Under the pieces are notes generated by a model, which ran no database searches, had not been told where the DNA came from, and saw only the letters and a list, made by a program, of their open reading frames with translations. Below are positions 44,793 through 55,797 of a stretch of 64,000 nucleotides of DNA, piece by piece (the stretch's first letter is position 1; each line of letters begins with the position of its first letter). The translations under genes and the position numbers were made by a program. The stretch is from Maniola hyperantus (taxonomy: Eukaryota; Arthropoda; Insecta; Lepidoptera; Nymphalidae): the NCBI RefSeq assembly GCF_902806685.2, contig NC_048539.1, forward strand, positions 5,344,501 through 5,408,500. Reading direction: 5' to 3'.

Positions 44793-45452
44793 CTTAGTAT
44801 AATATTTTACATCTCACCAACGTGAATAAAATTCGAGCGGTAAAACATTTCAGTGTTAAAGTAAAATGGACCTTAACTGCCTTGTTTTAAAAGCTCAAGT
44901 TCCTTCATATATTTTATCAGCATTCCAAGCAGAAACCTTGTTGGTAAATTTAAAATCGATAGTACTGAATTTTTGATTTTAAATCAAGGACCATTCTACA
45001 TTGTGTTTTGATCAACGATATGAGTATTTACAGGGTTTGTAATAAGTGCTTCGAAAGCGACCCGAAACATGAAAGCAAAAATAATAGTTTGACCTTCAAA
45101 TTAGTCAAATTTAGACTTAGACGGCGTTACGTACTCATCCGATCCGAGTCCGTGAAAATACGTTCCTTTTCGTTTTGTATAGGAGCTTATGACAATTATG
45201 TCGTAGAAAATCTCTGGTATTCTCACGGACAACGGATAGAACTCGGATGACGGAAGAGCAGTGCATAATCGCCGTTATTGCATAGGTGTTAAGTTTTATT
45301 TTAGAATAAATATTTTTGTTCTCATTTTAAAAAACCTGGTCACTTGAGCGATGTCATTTTGTTCGTGATCTGTTATCTATTCCTATTCTATATCAATGGT
45401 TTCGATGCTCCAATTCTATCAACGTTGGTGAGGTGTGAAATCTCATACTAAG
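44793..45452. mobile_element. TIR element (CTTAGTAT...ACATCTCACCAACG ends), copy 1
   Basis: The left end CTTAGTATAATATTTTACAT then CTCACCAACG is inverted at the right as CAACGTTGGTGAGG then TGTGAAATCTCATACTAAG. Inside are GTAAAATGGACCTTAACTGC and GCAGAAACCTTG, shared with 62656-63194. No transposase is seen, so it is non-autonomous. Confidence 0.7.
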
Positions 45453-46012
45453 TACACGGTATGTGACCTGATTTCCTAAAATGGATTTGTTTTCAATGCG
45501 CAAAGTTACAAATCTCTTTTCTTATTTCAGGGCTTTGTGCAGATCTCAAAGAATTGTCGATGCCACGCTCAGCAGGAGTATAAAAAGGCTTTGCATTTTA
45601 AATAGCACGTGTTATAACTCTTTTCTTATTAAAAATCCCACTTTAGTGCTTTTCTACACCGTCTTTGACCTAATTCTGCGCCGGATATGCTATACTTGTG
45701 CAAATTTACTGATTTCACTGGTCATTTCCGCGCTTCGTGCGAGACTCAAAGAACCTCCGGCCCGCCACCCAGGGGGGAACTGAAAAGGCTTTGCATTTTA
45801 AATCGTGTGTGTTTATTATAGGCTTCTCACATTTAAATTTCTTTGAAATATATTTTTAAAACATAACTTTGCTCATCCGAGTTAGGTTCATAGAACGGAT
45901 TGATTTTTGAAGTTAAAAGACTCTATTGAGAAATAGCTTTTTCAGTAGAAGTTTATTTAAAACCTTACATCGGACGATTGAAAATTTATTCCATCCCATT
46001 TTTTCTTTGCAG
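45453..46012. other. HS6ST intron 2, end
   Basis: AAAAAGGCTTTGCATTTTAAAT-type words (core AAGGCTTTGCATTTTAAAT) occur at 45586 and 45785, so a unit of about 200 bp is repeated in part. The 100-codon open stretch at 45481-45783 spans it and is not credible as a gene. Confidence 0.45.
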
Positions 46013-46110
46013 AGGCCGTGCAACTGTCAACGGGCGCGTAAACGCTGCCATTGTTTTCGTCCACACAGCAACGAAATATGGCTCTTTTCGCGATACTCAA
46101 CTGGCTGGAA
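46013..46110 (+). CDS. HS6ST: Heparan sulfate 6-O-sulfotransferase, coding exon 3
   Basis: 32 codons plus 2 bases, residues 143-174. The Cys-rich RPCNCQRARKRCHCFRP followed by EIWLFSRYSTGW matches the vertebrate HS6ST block (CDC...CTCYRP...TWLFSRFSTGW). The acceptor is TTTTCTTTGCAG and the donor GAA|GTGAGT. The next exon should begin with one base and a CGLHADWTEL-like segment; I found none up to 64000. The 3'-phosphate-binding part and substrate-binding regions are therefore outside the window, and intron 3 is at least 17.9 kb. Confidence 0.93.
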
Positions 46111-46828
46111 GTGAGTACCTTTTGTCTGACATACCTACCATGTATTCCCACACGACGACAAACTAAATTATGACATACCTTAAAAATAAACGATTCTCAC
46201 GACTTTTTGTAGCCATATTTTTCTCGAAACGTTCAGTTCGTCTGTGACAACTACACGTGTCTCATTTTAATCTCGTTTCAAGACAGGCGACGAAGTATCG
46301 GCCCCTGCTCGCTAGTCGCTACCATATTTAGGAGCAATAAATTCGTGTCACAGTAGCAATTTGGCGGCATGAAGTTTGAACTTGAATTATTATTTATTGT
46401 TCAACTCATCAATATGATTATTGATTACATCAGCACGGCGCCGAGGCTTGCCGTGTGCTCGGACTTGAATGCCGCCTCATTTTGGGCATGCAAATGTGCC
46501 GAATATGCGTACTAGGTGTTACAACCATGCAAATTACCTCTCCACACTATTGTCCACCGCCCTTGGGGATTAAACGACCATTCGATTATACGTGGTGCGA
46601 ATGGCTGATCGAAAACCATTTTTGATTCGACTGAACGACTGGAATTTTCAATTTGGCAGTTCGAAGGCTAACAAATCACAAACTTTTTTGTACATATTGC
46701 TCTTCCGGAGGCCCACCGGGTATTGGTTCTGAATTACATACAAAGGTAGCGTAATCTGGTATTCGGTTATAATTCCCAGTAAGCACGCGCTCACAATGTT
46801 GATCATATCGACGGTTATTTTTATGTTC
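46111..46828. other. HS6ST intron 3, start: possible regulatory stretch
   Basis: Balanced composition and no repeat family. Two octamer words ATGCAAAT lie at 46488-46495 and 46527-46534. It could be a regulatory block, but the sequence alone does not prove it. Confidence 0.3.
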
Positions 46829-48310
46829 TGTGACGTTGTAAATTTTGAACTACTAACTAGCGTTTCGCTTTTAATAAAAATCAATTTTGTTCAAAGTATG
46901 ACACGGATAAGGAGTACGAGGCCGGAATTCCAAGGGAGGAATACGCAGGAAAGTTTGGAACTTTGGAGGACATATTTGGTCAGGTTAGGAGAAATTTGTT
47001 TCAGGCTCATGCAGAGTATGCAACGCATTACAACTTAAGGCGTAGGTCTGCAAGCTATTCTGTTGGGGACATAGTGTGGAAAAAGACCTATCCACAAAGC
47101 GACGCTACAAATTTTTTCGCAGCTAAGCTGGCACCTAAGTATGAAAAGTGCAGGGTTGTCAAGGTTTTGTCACCTTTGGTTTACGAACTAGTTAGAGTAG
47201 CTGACAACCACCCAATAGGCACTTGGCATATTAAGGATATTAAGAAGTAGATATTTGCCATTACTTAGTTTGGTCTAAACTGTTTGAATATTTAAGTTAT
47301 CAATATTCAATTAGGAATTTGTATGAGTGTAGTGATGTTCTGAGTTAACAGTTACATTACCATGGTTCAGTTGAGGAGGAATGTAGTGGATGTATGTAGG
47401 GATGAATATGTGATGATTGGAATGCTTGTGGTAGACCAACCGGTTGAGAAAGTAAAAATGCAAATATCGTACTTTGGGGATAACGAAAAGGGGGGGTTTT
47501 GTGTTTTGTTTTCGTTTTCCTTCTAGATAATGGATCATTTCTGTTATTTTTCCGATTCTGTTCCGAGATCTATTTTCTAGGAGAGTTATTTCGTTTTTTT
47601 TTCTCATATTCCGATTTTGATTCGGTTTTATTTTTCCGAATGGGATAGAGAACGGTTGCCATATCAGATGGACCCGTTCACAACCAGTTTTTTCCGTATT
47701 TGTTGAGTAACAAATATTAAGATGGTAGTTTAAAAGAGTGAACCACCGTAGGCCTAGACGCATTCTATCAGTCAGCTGAAGAATGATGCCAAGATGTTTC
47801 CACTCAAGTGTCTTAGACACCATGAAGTTTTTTTGTATATATTCTTTTAGAAGTTAGGGTTGTGTAGTTAAGTATAATGTATAAAACCTTACACTGTTTT
47901 CAGTATATTTATTTTGTTAGACAATTTTCCTTGTTAGTAGTAGATGTGCGTTCACGCGTAACTTCTGTGTTTTTTTTGTTTGTTTCAGGCAAATTGTTAG
48001 TAGTTGTTGGATGACGCTGAGGGCAGCGTGGTTCAACCTGTTGAACCTTTTCGTAGGAGGGGAAGTATTGTGACGTTGTAAATTTTGAACTACTAACTAG
48101 CGTTTCGCTTTTAATAAAAATCAATTTTGTTCAAAGTATGTTGGTGCCACCTAGCATCAAGGTGCAGAACTACGCGTGGGTCGATGTTCAGAGTTCATTC
48201 GAGCCACAATAGATGGCGTTTGCTTCGTTGTCAATTGTCGTAAAAATAAAACAAAATAATTAAATAAAACCATAATATCATTTGTTTATTGTTAAGTCAT
48301 TAACAAAACG
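46829..48310 (+). mobile_element. Deleted LTR retrotransposon, Ty3/gypsy-like
   Basis: An identical 72-bp sequence starting TGTGACGTTGTAAATTTTGA is at 46829-46900 and 48069-48140. The second copy is preceded by a polypurine tract (AGGAGGGGAAGTA), so it marks the 3' LTR start. The first is a 5' LTR cut short by deletion. Between them, 46910-47250 encodes the end of an integrase (IVWKKTYPQS...KLAPKYEKCRVVKVLSPLVY, a GPY/F-type module). gag, protease, RT and most of integrase are missing. The right LTR end is uncertain; GTTC at 46825-46828 and 48311-48314 could be the target duplication. It is in HS6ST intron 3. Confidence 0.8.
46963..47250 (+). pseudogene. Integrase C-terminal fragment of the LTR element
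   Basis: The open frame ends at a stop at 47248-47250. It has a YNLRRRSASYSVGDIVW segment, then the GPY/F-like block LAPKYEKCRVVKVLSPLVYE, then GTWHIKDIKK. This is the expected end of a gypsy-class pol. It lacks the zinc-binding and catalytic parts and so cannot act alone. Confidence 0.75.
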
Positions 48311-48314
48311 GTTC

Positions 48315-49560
48315 TTATAATATATCCTTAGGTTCCGCAAATATTCAAAATGAATTGGCTTCATGATCAAACTAAATGAGAGCGGCCACACTCGGGTTGC
48401 GTCTGGCAACACCGATTGGTGAGATTTAGAATTTTTCTGGAGTCAACATGTGAAGACGAATTTTTTCGTTCCAGGAAAATCTCATTCTTTTTCGCCCATG
48501 GCTTCGCCTGGGAAAATACAATAGTTATAAATTTAGTCATCCTAACGTATTTCAATGTTTCATCAATTATGTTCCAGTTATTTTACCTTCCCAAATAAAT
48601 GAGGATAATGGGTTGTGGGTGGACTCCTGAAAACCATTGGTGGCCAGGAGTTCAATAGGGTTTCCGTTTGCGTTTCCGTTTTTAGTTTTCGGTTTTCCGT
48701 TTTTTTGCTTTCGTTTTCCGTATTTATTTCTTTTGCACATTCACGTTGGCAACTTAATTTCTATGGATAAGACTTGGTGAAAATCTTTGTAAGGAAACAT
48801 TTCGGTTGTGAAGAATCAAGTTAAATTGAGTTTGGGATCTTGGCCGATGCCGTCCAGCTACATTGCAGTCTTCGCACCTACAAGTAAGCAAATGTTTGTA
48901 TCCTGGAACAGTTTAGTGAACCTTCTTCGTGTATGTGTACAGTAAGAACCCTGTCTTTACTACTGAGCTTTTATTTTGAAACAATTTTATGAATTTTACT
49001 GTGTCATTGTCTATTCCATGCCAATGGCATCTTAAATTTAAAACATAGATTTTATGTACTATCTACCTAAGGCATTCTAATGTATCTAAATTAAGTCTTG
49101 GCATTAAGCTAGAATAACTAAGCATTATTAGCCATCATTATGTATTAAGCGACCCCGGTAAAAGTTACATTAAAAACAATTTTGCCTAACATCTAGCAAA
49201 TTTCATTTATAACACCTCATATACATTACAAGGGAGTCGACGGCTAGCTCTATTCTTTACTAGGTAGATAGATCAAGTAAAGTAAATTATTATTTTCCTC
49301 TAATCTTTGTAAGGTGGTAGATTATTCCGTATCCGGGTATATTTCCATTCCGCCCAATTTACCACCCTTACAGTTCGGTGTGAACAATTGACGTTGAAAT
49401 CATTGATTAGATCAATTCCGTAGCGACTGTTGGTACTTGATTGATATGCTTGACGTGTGCGTCGTAAATTAACGCACCATAACGCGGAACTGTCGGCCCA
49501 TTGAATAGGAGCCACGTGCAATCAAATATGACTCGAACTCTCAGCTACTGTATCTAACGA
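48315..49560. other. HS6ST intron 3: mostly unassigned
   Basis: Contains a low-complexity GTTTCCGTTTGCGTTTCCG then GTTTTCGG tract (48660-48725). A 73-codon open stretch on the minus strand (49300-49521) has no recognised similarity. Confidence 0.4.
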
Positions 49561-50540
49561 TAGACGCGACGAATACATTTAGAAATCAATATTCGTCCAT
49601 TTTTATCTCCGTCCTCCTTTAATAAAAACTTTTCTTTATTATGTTAGCGATAAAATATTTCTTATCTCATGAATAAAGCTGTACCTTGTTTGGTTTCTAA
49701 TGTTTATTTTATCTCGTAAGCGGGGATTCGAAAAGTCTTAAAAATGCTTTCATAAAGCTCTATTATTTTCAGAGTCATTTATTTGGCTACGCGTGATGTA
49801 TTCTTTCCTGGCATAAGATTGTTTCTTCAATTTTACGGTGTACAAAGGCTCATTTAGGTGCCGAAGGATGGGACTATCTCACAGTAGAGTCGACATAACG
49901 ATCCATTCAATGCTCTCCACAATGATTATTTTATTCAAAGTTAAATGTTTACGCACTACCAACGTTTGATTTTAAGCATCTCATGCATCGCTAGAATTTT
50001 GATCTTTGCATTGTTACTTAAACTTTTTATTATTCAAGTCACTGATTGTCTTTTTATTTCTAATCCGGTTGCATTTCAACTCATAAGTACATTGTTGTTG
50101 GAGAATGCTAAGGAGCTTATAAGATTTTAAGACAAGGTGTATTAGTTTTTAAAGGTATTCAAATTGTTCCCATGAGGTGATCGGTGCTAGAGTGACGTTA
50201 CTACCGCTAGTAGCTATATTGAATCCGTTATTCTTTCTATGAGACCTCCCAAGGCGTCCCAAGCGGGCGGTCGCAGCATTTTGACAAACTTACGATAAGT
50301 CGCTAACAACGCAAGCGATTAACACTCCTAACTCCACCGTGATTAGTTACAAATGGGCTAAACTCGACTATAATTATTTTTCGTGACTGTACATCATTGT
50401 GCATCATTTTACATCCTCGAGATTAGCTTCGCGTTCTTGTTGTCTGTTTGCTTATACTGCTTATATAAACAATACGGCCTTCAAGCAGTATTGGAACAAA
50501 ACCTTATAAATCAATAAAATAATTCTCAAAATCCCCTAAA
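49561..50540. other. HS6ST intron 3: nothing recognised
   Basis: About 1 kb of AT-rich intron with no supported ORF or named repeat. Confidence 0.4.
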
Positions 50541-50667
50541 TCTAAATATATAAAAGGAAAAGGTGACTGATTGACTGACTGATCTATTAACACAGCTCTA
50601 AGGGGGTGAAATAGGGGTTTGAAATTTGTATAGTCCACGCGGACGAAGTCGCGAGCCTAAGCTAGTA
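50541..50667 (+). mobile_element. Helitron-like family A, internally deleted
   Basis: It starts TCTAAATATATAAAAGGAAA after A and ends CGCGGACGAAGTCGCGAGCC TAAGCTAGT. 5'-TC, a 3' hairpin and CTAG before a host T fit Helitron insertion between A and T. Most of the middle is missing. Confidence 0.7.
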
Positions 50668-51721
50668 CCTACTTGATAAAATTGAGTGTAACATCCGTGA
50701 AACTCATTAAATCTAAAATCCATTTCACGTTCCAAGAAATTAATTCTATAAAACCTTCAGTGTATTTACTAATTAAATCCAATACTTAGCAGTTTCAATT
50801 AAACCCAATTTTAACTCGGATCCGATTTATAGACTCCCTCTAACTTTTGTAGATCAACTTAAATTATCTATCACTGTTTTGTACAGAATTTTTTTTACTT
50901 ATACGCTTACTAATTAAAGTTAGCAGTTTCGGTTCAGTTCAGTTTTAACGAGTTCTCTGTGCCTATCTCCGACCCTATCTATCACGTCTCCCCACAGTTA
51001 TCTTTCATCGTAAATTAACTCAAATTATCTGTCGCCAACCTCTACTCGGTCTACTCTTGTATATTAGTTACCATTACTTATATTCTAAACACGACGCCAA
51101 TGTTCCGCCTCGAAAGGAGAAAAAATTAATTTGTGTGTTCAACTCCCTTTTTTTCCTTTCAACGCTGCGCGGAGCTTACTAATATTATCCATTTATCTTA
51201 TTAAGTTATTACTGGCGTCTACGAGCGAAATACGAAATGTAATAATCATTACAAAAAAACATACAGCGTGTTTGATGAATCATATAGCATGTAGATATTA
51301 TGTAGTACCAAATAGTTAGTGTCATAGATTCTTTCGTTGTCTCTGCTACTGACAAACGTTCAAACGGTCCTACAAGTTCGCAGAAGTTTTTTTACGAGCT
51401 TATTTCCGCAATCAGCTTTTTGCAGGATTGTTAGCATTGGAGTTTCAAACAAATTCTTTAAGTCCCTCATATCTCTCACGGGTACATCAAGACATCGGTC
51501 TTAACCTCAGCTGGCCGGGATTTTACGGATATTAATTATTATTCTTCTAGCACCTTGTATAGGTTTATAATTTATTTAGTTTTTGCGTTCAAAAGAAGTA
51601 GTGGATGTCGTTTGTAAACTTCAAAATACAGTGATATTTCTTTGTAATCGTAGTGATGAATAAATAAAAATTAGTTACAGATAGAAACTAATAATTATAA
51701 AATCTTATAAGTCATAACTGA
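50668..51721. other. HS6ST intron 3: nothing recognised
   Basis: About 1 kb AT-rich with no repeat or ORF that can be supported. Confidence 0.4.
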
Positions 51722-51836
51722 AATGCCAGTTCTTATCAAAGTGTTGCTATCCGTTTCCGTCGGAAAGATTGTGAAAAGGATAGCACGATATCTATTAGAC
51801 CGGACAATTTAGTTTAGAGATTGTGTACAACCGAAT
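51722..51836. mobile_element. MITE, AAACTAAACT family, copy 4
   Basis: Right arm well preserved (CAATTTAGTTTAGAGATTGT then GTACAACCGAATC); left arm decayed. The inner blocks GCTATCCGTTTCC and GGAAAGATTGTGAAAAGGAT fit the family. Confidence 0.65.
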
Positions 51837-52201
51837 CACTGATTAATTTTGTTATATAACTAATTTTGTTTCAAATATACGTTTAATTTGGCAACAAAAC
51901 GTTGAATAGATTGAGTTAACTGTTAAATTATAATTGGCAAGAGTTTGCAATTTTAGGCAGTTGTTAATTAAAATTGACAGCTATCGTACATTTAAGCTAA
52001 AATTCAACCTGTAGTGATTTTATTTAATTAAATATTGGCACTAATTCTGAGCGTAACTAAATTTTAGATTTGCATCTTTTTCTTACCAGTGTAACAAGAA
52101 AAGGACAGACAAACCTAATTTAATTTAGAACTGTCAGACATCATGACTTTAGTTGCACGTCGTGAACCTGTAGTTTAGCAGAGCGTTCTAAAATTTAGTA
52201 C

Positions 52202-53193
52202 TTAAAGGAGAATGGGCGGTTTCGTCCCCAGTGGTGTATCAAGTTGTGATATATGTCATTTCAAAGGTCATGATAATAGCTTCATTTTATTGTATGACAC
52301 CAACAATGAGTTGCGTGCAGGGAAAGAATTAGGAAGCATTTAATTTCATAAATCCAGTGTAAGTCTGAATAAAATAAAAATATCTTTTATTTAATTAAAC
52401 TCTTACAAGTACTTTTGAATCATCATATGCATCTACCACTGGCTCGGAATGCCTTTCCCACTGAGAAAAATCAGCAAGAAACTCGGCGGTTGCTCTTTTA
52501 AAGATTTGATATATGTACAATATTATGCCATAATTATATTAAAAAAGTAATTGCAGTCCCGCTAAAACAGTTTTATACGTTTTTACATTTATTTCGTTTT
52601 TTTTAAACAAAGAATATATTACTTTTAGTTTGGCCTATATTTGGGTGCTACCATACCGTGCGGTGTGTACCTATTCGTACGGTGCCGGGGCGGGCTGGTA
52701 GGGGACGGAATCGGTGGCGTGTTGTGACTTGTCCCTGTAGTCAGTTACTTACGCGGCGCGCATACGCACACGCATTTTGCTCTTTCGGATCCATACTTTT
52801 TTTTTGTTTTTTTGACCTCTGCACGTTTAAAGGACTTGAGTTTCTACTTACACTTTGCTTGTGGCTAGTTTTTATGGGCTAACTAGCTGATTCCCGCCGA
52901 GTTTCTTGCTGATTCTTCTCGGTGGGAAAGGCATTCCGAGCCAGTGGTAGATGCATATGATGATCCAAAAGTACTTGTAAGAGTTTAATTGAATAAAAGA
53001 TATTTTTATTTTATTCAGACTTACACTGGGATTAATGAAATTAAATACTTCCTAATTCTTTCCCTGCACGCAACTCATTGTTGGTGTCATACAATAAAAT
53101 GAAGCTATTATCATGACCTTTAAAATGACATATATCACAACTTGATACACTCTGGGGACGCAACTCATACAAAAGTGCCCATTCTCCTTTAAA
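52202..53193. repeat. Large inverted repeat, arms about 290-300 bp
   Basis: Arm 1 (52202-52490) and arm 2 (52893-53193) match in reverse over their length with few differences: GGAGAATGGGC with GCCCATTCTCC, ACACCAACAATGAGTTGCGT with ACGCAACTCATTGTTGGTGT, GCATCTACCACTGGCTCGGA with its reverse. The inner parts contain the TTCGGAATGCC repeat. The spacer of about 400 bp includes a GC-rich stretch (52655-52790). Confidence 0.85.
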
Positions 53194-53293
53194 ATTAATT
53201 CCTTTTTAGCAATATTAAAACGAGAAAGTTGCAGGCAGGTACTCTAAATTTAGTTCAGAGAAAAACAACAGAATTGACGCAATTGTGGGTATA

Positions 53294-53458
53294 ATAGTGC
53301 GCGCAAAACAAGTAGTCCAATCTGAACATGAGGCGTGTGACCGCGTATTGTACAATAACGGATCTCTCAGCCTGACTAGTATTCAATCCTTATTCTATGA
53401 CCTGCGCAATTCGCCATGTTGCAACTTCAGATTGCACTACTTGTTTTGCGCGCACTAT
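53294..53458. mobile_element. Foldback MITE (ATAGTGCGCGCAAAAC ends)
   Basis: The left arm ATAGTGCGCGCAAAACAAGT then AGTCCAATCTGAA is inverted at the right as TTCAGATTGCACTACTTG then TTTTGCGCGCACTAT. Arms are about 33 bp, one mismatch region. It lies next to a SINE. Confidence 0.85.
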
Positions 53459-53459
53459 A

Positions 53460-53882
53460 CATCATCATGATCAACCCATCGCCGGCTCACTACAGAGCAC
53501 AGGTCTCCTCTCAGAGTGAGAAGGGTTTTGGCAAGTGATATTTATATACCATATCTGTCACCGGCTGTACTCACGTATTTAGTCGACGTTAGCCCGACTA
53601 GTTTCAAACCCATCCGGGGTCCTTTTTCAAGGGATTCAGTTCGCGCACGCGTCACGGTTGAAACTAGTCGGGCTATCGTCGACTGAATACGTGAGTACAG
53701 CCGGTGACAGATACATAATGGAATATAATGGAAATCACTCACGATAGTTTAAATGCTAAAAAAGTGATATTTAATTACTTAAAACGCACATGACTCCGAA
53801 AAGTTAGAGATGCGTGCCCGTAATCGAACCCCCGACCTTCGATTAGAAGGCGGACGTCCTAACCACTAGGCTGTCACAGCTT
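53460..53882 (-). mobile_element. tRNA-derived SINE (GTGATAGCC family) interrupted by a foldback MITE
   Basis: Starts CATCATCATGATCAACCCAT, GCCGGCTCACTACAGAGCAC, then is interrupted by 53555-53710, and resumes with AAAACGCACATGACTCCG, GATGCGTGCCCGTAATCGAA, CCTTCGATTAGAAGGCGGAC and CTAACCACTAGGCTGTCAC (tRNA-like head in reverse). Confidence 0.8.
53555..53710. mobile_element. Foldback MITE inside the SINE (CTGTCACCGGCTG ends)
   Basis: CTGTCACCGGCTGTACTCAC, GTATTTAGTCGACG and AGCCCGACTAGTTTCAA form the left arm. TTGAAACTAGTCGGGCT, CGTCGACTGAATAC and GTGAGTACAGCCGGTGACAG form the right. Arms are about 53 bp. The centre has CATCCGGGGTCC. It appears recent because the arms are nearly identical. 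Confidence 0.9.
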
Positions 53883-54334
53883 TTTTAGCGCACTATACAC
53901 CATGACGAAATTGCAGTTGAAAAAAAACTCTCCCACTCCACATGTTCATAATTTAGTAGCTGGCCTCAGTAAACCCCATGTTATTAGTTTCTGTAGTAGG
54001 TACTCCACATGTTTTGATATTAAAGCGATGTGCAATTTACATGTCTGTGCCGTAAAATAAATAATTATTCTCCTAAAATAACATGTTTGTGTTTAATTCC
54101 ACTCTAAGGATTAATCAGACTCTGTCACAGCTTCGCACTAAGCCCTCGTTTACTTTGGTATTCCAATAATTTATAATGTCTGTCCATCCGTCGTTAGTCG
54201 AGCACTTTCAGTCACAATCTTGTTTTTTAGGACCACTGTTACAGTAAGTTCTAATAATATCGTACAAAACTCAAATACCTATTCGCAATCAACTTAAGTA
54301 AGTTATTGTAATACTTGTTTGGTAGATTTTCAAT
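53883..54334. other. HS6ST intron 3: nothing recognised
   Basis: AT-rich intron with no named repeat. Confidence 0.4.
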
Positions 54335-54475
54335 TCGAACCGCTAAAATTTGGAACACCCTTCCAGCATCAGTTTCCCCTCCAATTATAATATGAGTACC
54401 TTCAAGTCAAGAGTGAATAAGCATCTTCTAGATAAGCGCGCTCCATCTTACGCTAGTCTATAAATTAAAAAAAAA
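54335..54475 (+). mobile_element. LINE fragment (end of reverse transcriptase ORF and tail)
   Basis: TCGAACCGCTAAAATTTGGA then ACACCCTTCCAGCATC encodes the RTAKIWNTLPAS-like motif, and TTCAAGTCAAGAGTGAATAA then GCATCTTCTAGATAAGCGCG encodes FKSRVNKHLLDKRAPS. A short A tail follows at 54468-54474. Confidence 0.75.
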
Positions 54476-54865
54476 GCTTTACCGGTTGGGAAAATAATAT
54501 TTTCTTAATTGGTTTAGCTTTACGTGTTCTGTTTGGTGGAAGCCTTTGGCGCCCGCGGTTAATTACCGCCCTACCAACAAATCCGTACAACCAAGCGACT
54601 TAGCTTGCAATACAATGCCGTGTAGAAGCCAATTAGAGGTATGACTTACGACTCTACGGAACCATGCACGCTACATGCGGCGTCCTGGCACACGCAAAAG
54701 CAAGCCGTGCAAGTTATATAGCTGCATAAAATACACTTTAGTTACCTGATGGTTCTTGGGATTTTTGCATTAAACATATCTAAAGACCTGGACAGATAAT
54801 ATAAGGGGCGGTAGTAGTACGTCACACAAAACGCGTGTACGACTCGTCATACAGTAATTTTCATT
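54476..54865. other. HS6ST intron 3: nothing recognised
   Basis: Short stretch of mixed composition without a supported ORF or repeat. Confidence 0.4.
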
Positions 54866-54867
54866 AT

Positions 54868-55135
54868 ATTACCTGATGGGAAGTGATGATGTGGCCTAAG
54901 ATGGGACGCTTTTCCTAGAAGGTACCTATTCCCACTTGTTTTAAAGATACCCGGATTATAATTTTCAGAAAACACTGATCTCGGAAGAGTATTTCAGACC
55001 CTAGCCATGCATATAAGGAATGATGTCGCAAAGCGTTATAGACGGAATGTTGACGACATAGGGGTGGAAACTTGCCCGGTGCCTTGCGGTACGGTCGTAG
55101 AAAGGTTGGGGGGGGGGGGGAGATCGAATATAATA
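54868..55135 (-). mobile_element. LINE 3' fragment, reverse
   Basis: GGAAGTGATGATGTGGCCTA then AGATGGGACGC at the left are the reverse of a LINE 3' end like 43308. Downstream, CGGAATGTTGACGACATAGG and CGTAGAAAGG continue the element. It includes a run of 13 G at 55108-55120. Confidence 0.6.
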
Positions 55136-55164
55136 TTAATATAATCGTTATATATCCGCTATAA

Positions 55165-55356
55165 AACATGTTACATAGCGGAGAAGACTTTCAAACTTCG
55201 CAACGGATCGACGTGATTTTTTGTATGGGTATAGTCAAAGACCTGGGGATTGACATAGACTGGACGTTTTATCCCGAAAAATTAAAGAGTTCCCACGGGA
55301 CTTTCAAAAACCTTTCAAAATCCACGCGAACGAAGTCGCGGGCTTCAGCTAGTAAA
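55165..55356 (+). mobile_element. Helitron-like family B
   Basis: CGCAACGGATCGACGTGATT, GTATAGTCAAAGACCTGGGG, ATCCCGAAAAATTAAAGAGT and CCACGGGACTTTCAAAAACC, ending CCACGCGAACGAAGTCGCGG GCTTCAGCTAGT. The 3' end is intact. Confidence 0.7.
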
Positions 55357-55797
55357 TAAAACGGGAATTATAGTTGTCTATATAACTACATACTCGTAAT
55401 AACTACAGGTAGGTACGCAGTGAAATACGTTGTCAATTTTTTACTAACGAGTAGACATCACGGCAGTTGCATTTTACGTTAAAATAATTTTGATAAAAAA
55501 TGAAACACGATCAAACGGATTTCGCAAAAGCCCGAAAAAAGTGAGAACAAAAAGTCATTTTCGCTCAGATTTAGCGCTCAGTTCCATTAAATCCTAGCAA
55601 ATTTTTTAGAACGTAAGCGTCCAATATTCGTAAATTTCAGTTGATAGCAGGCGTTTTGTACATAAAACGTAAAATTGGGCGCTGAAACTACATTCGAAAA
55701 TGTTAAGCGATTTAAAATGGAATAGCTGACTGGGCTTCGCTAGGGTGGAAAATCCGGTCTTTTAGTTTATCTAGTAGTATAAGTCATAATAGATCTA
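55357..55797. other. HS6ST intron 3: nothing recognised
   Basis: AT-rich stretch with no named feature. Confidence 0.4.

Noticed and set aside
45481..45783. 100-codon open frame as a small membrane protein
   Set aside because: It spans a partly repeated unit, lacks splice or family support, and lies in an HS6ST intron just before exon 3.
53810..53882. tRNA gene on the minus strand
   Set aside because: It is the tRNA-like head of a dispersed SINE with several copies in the window.
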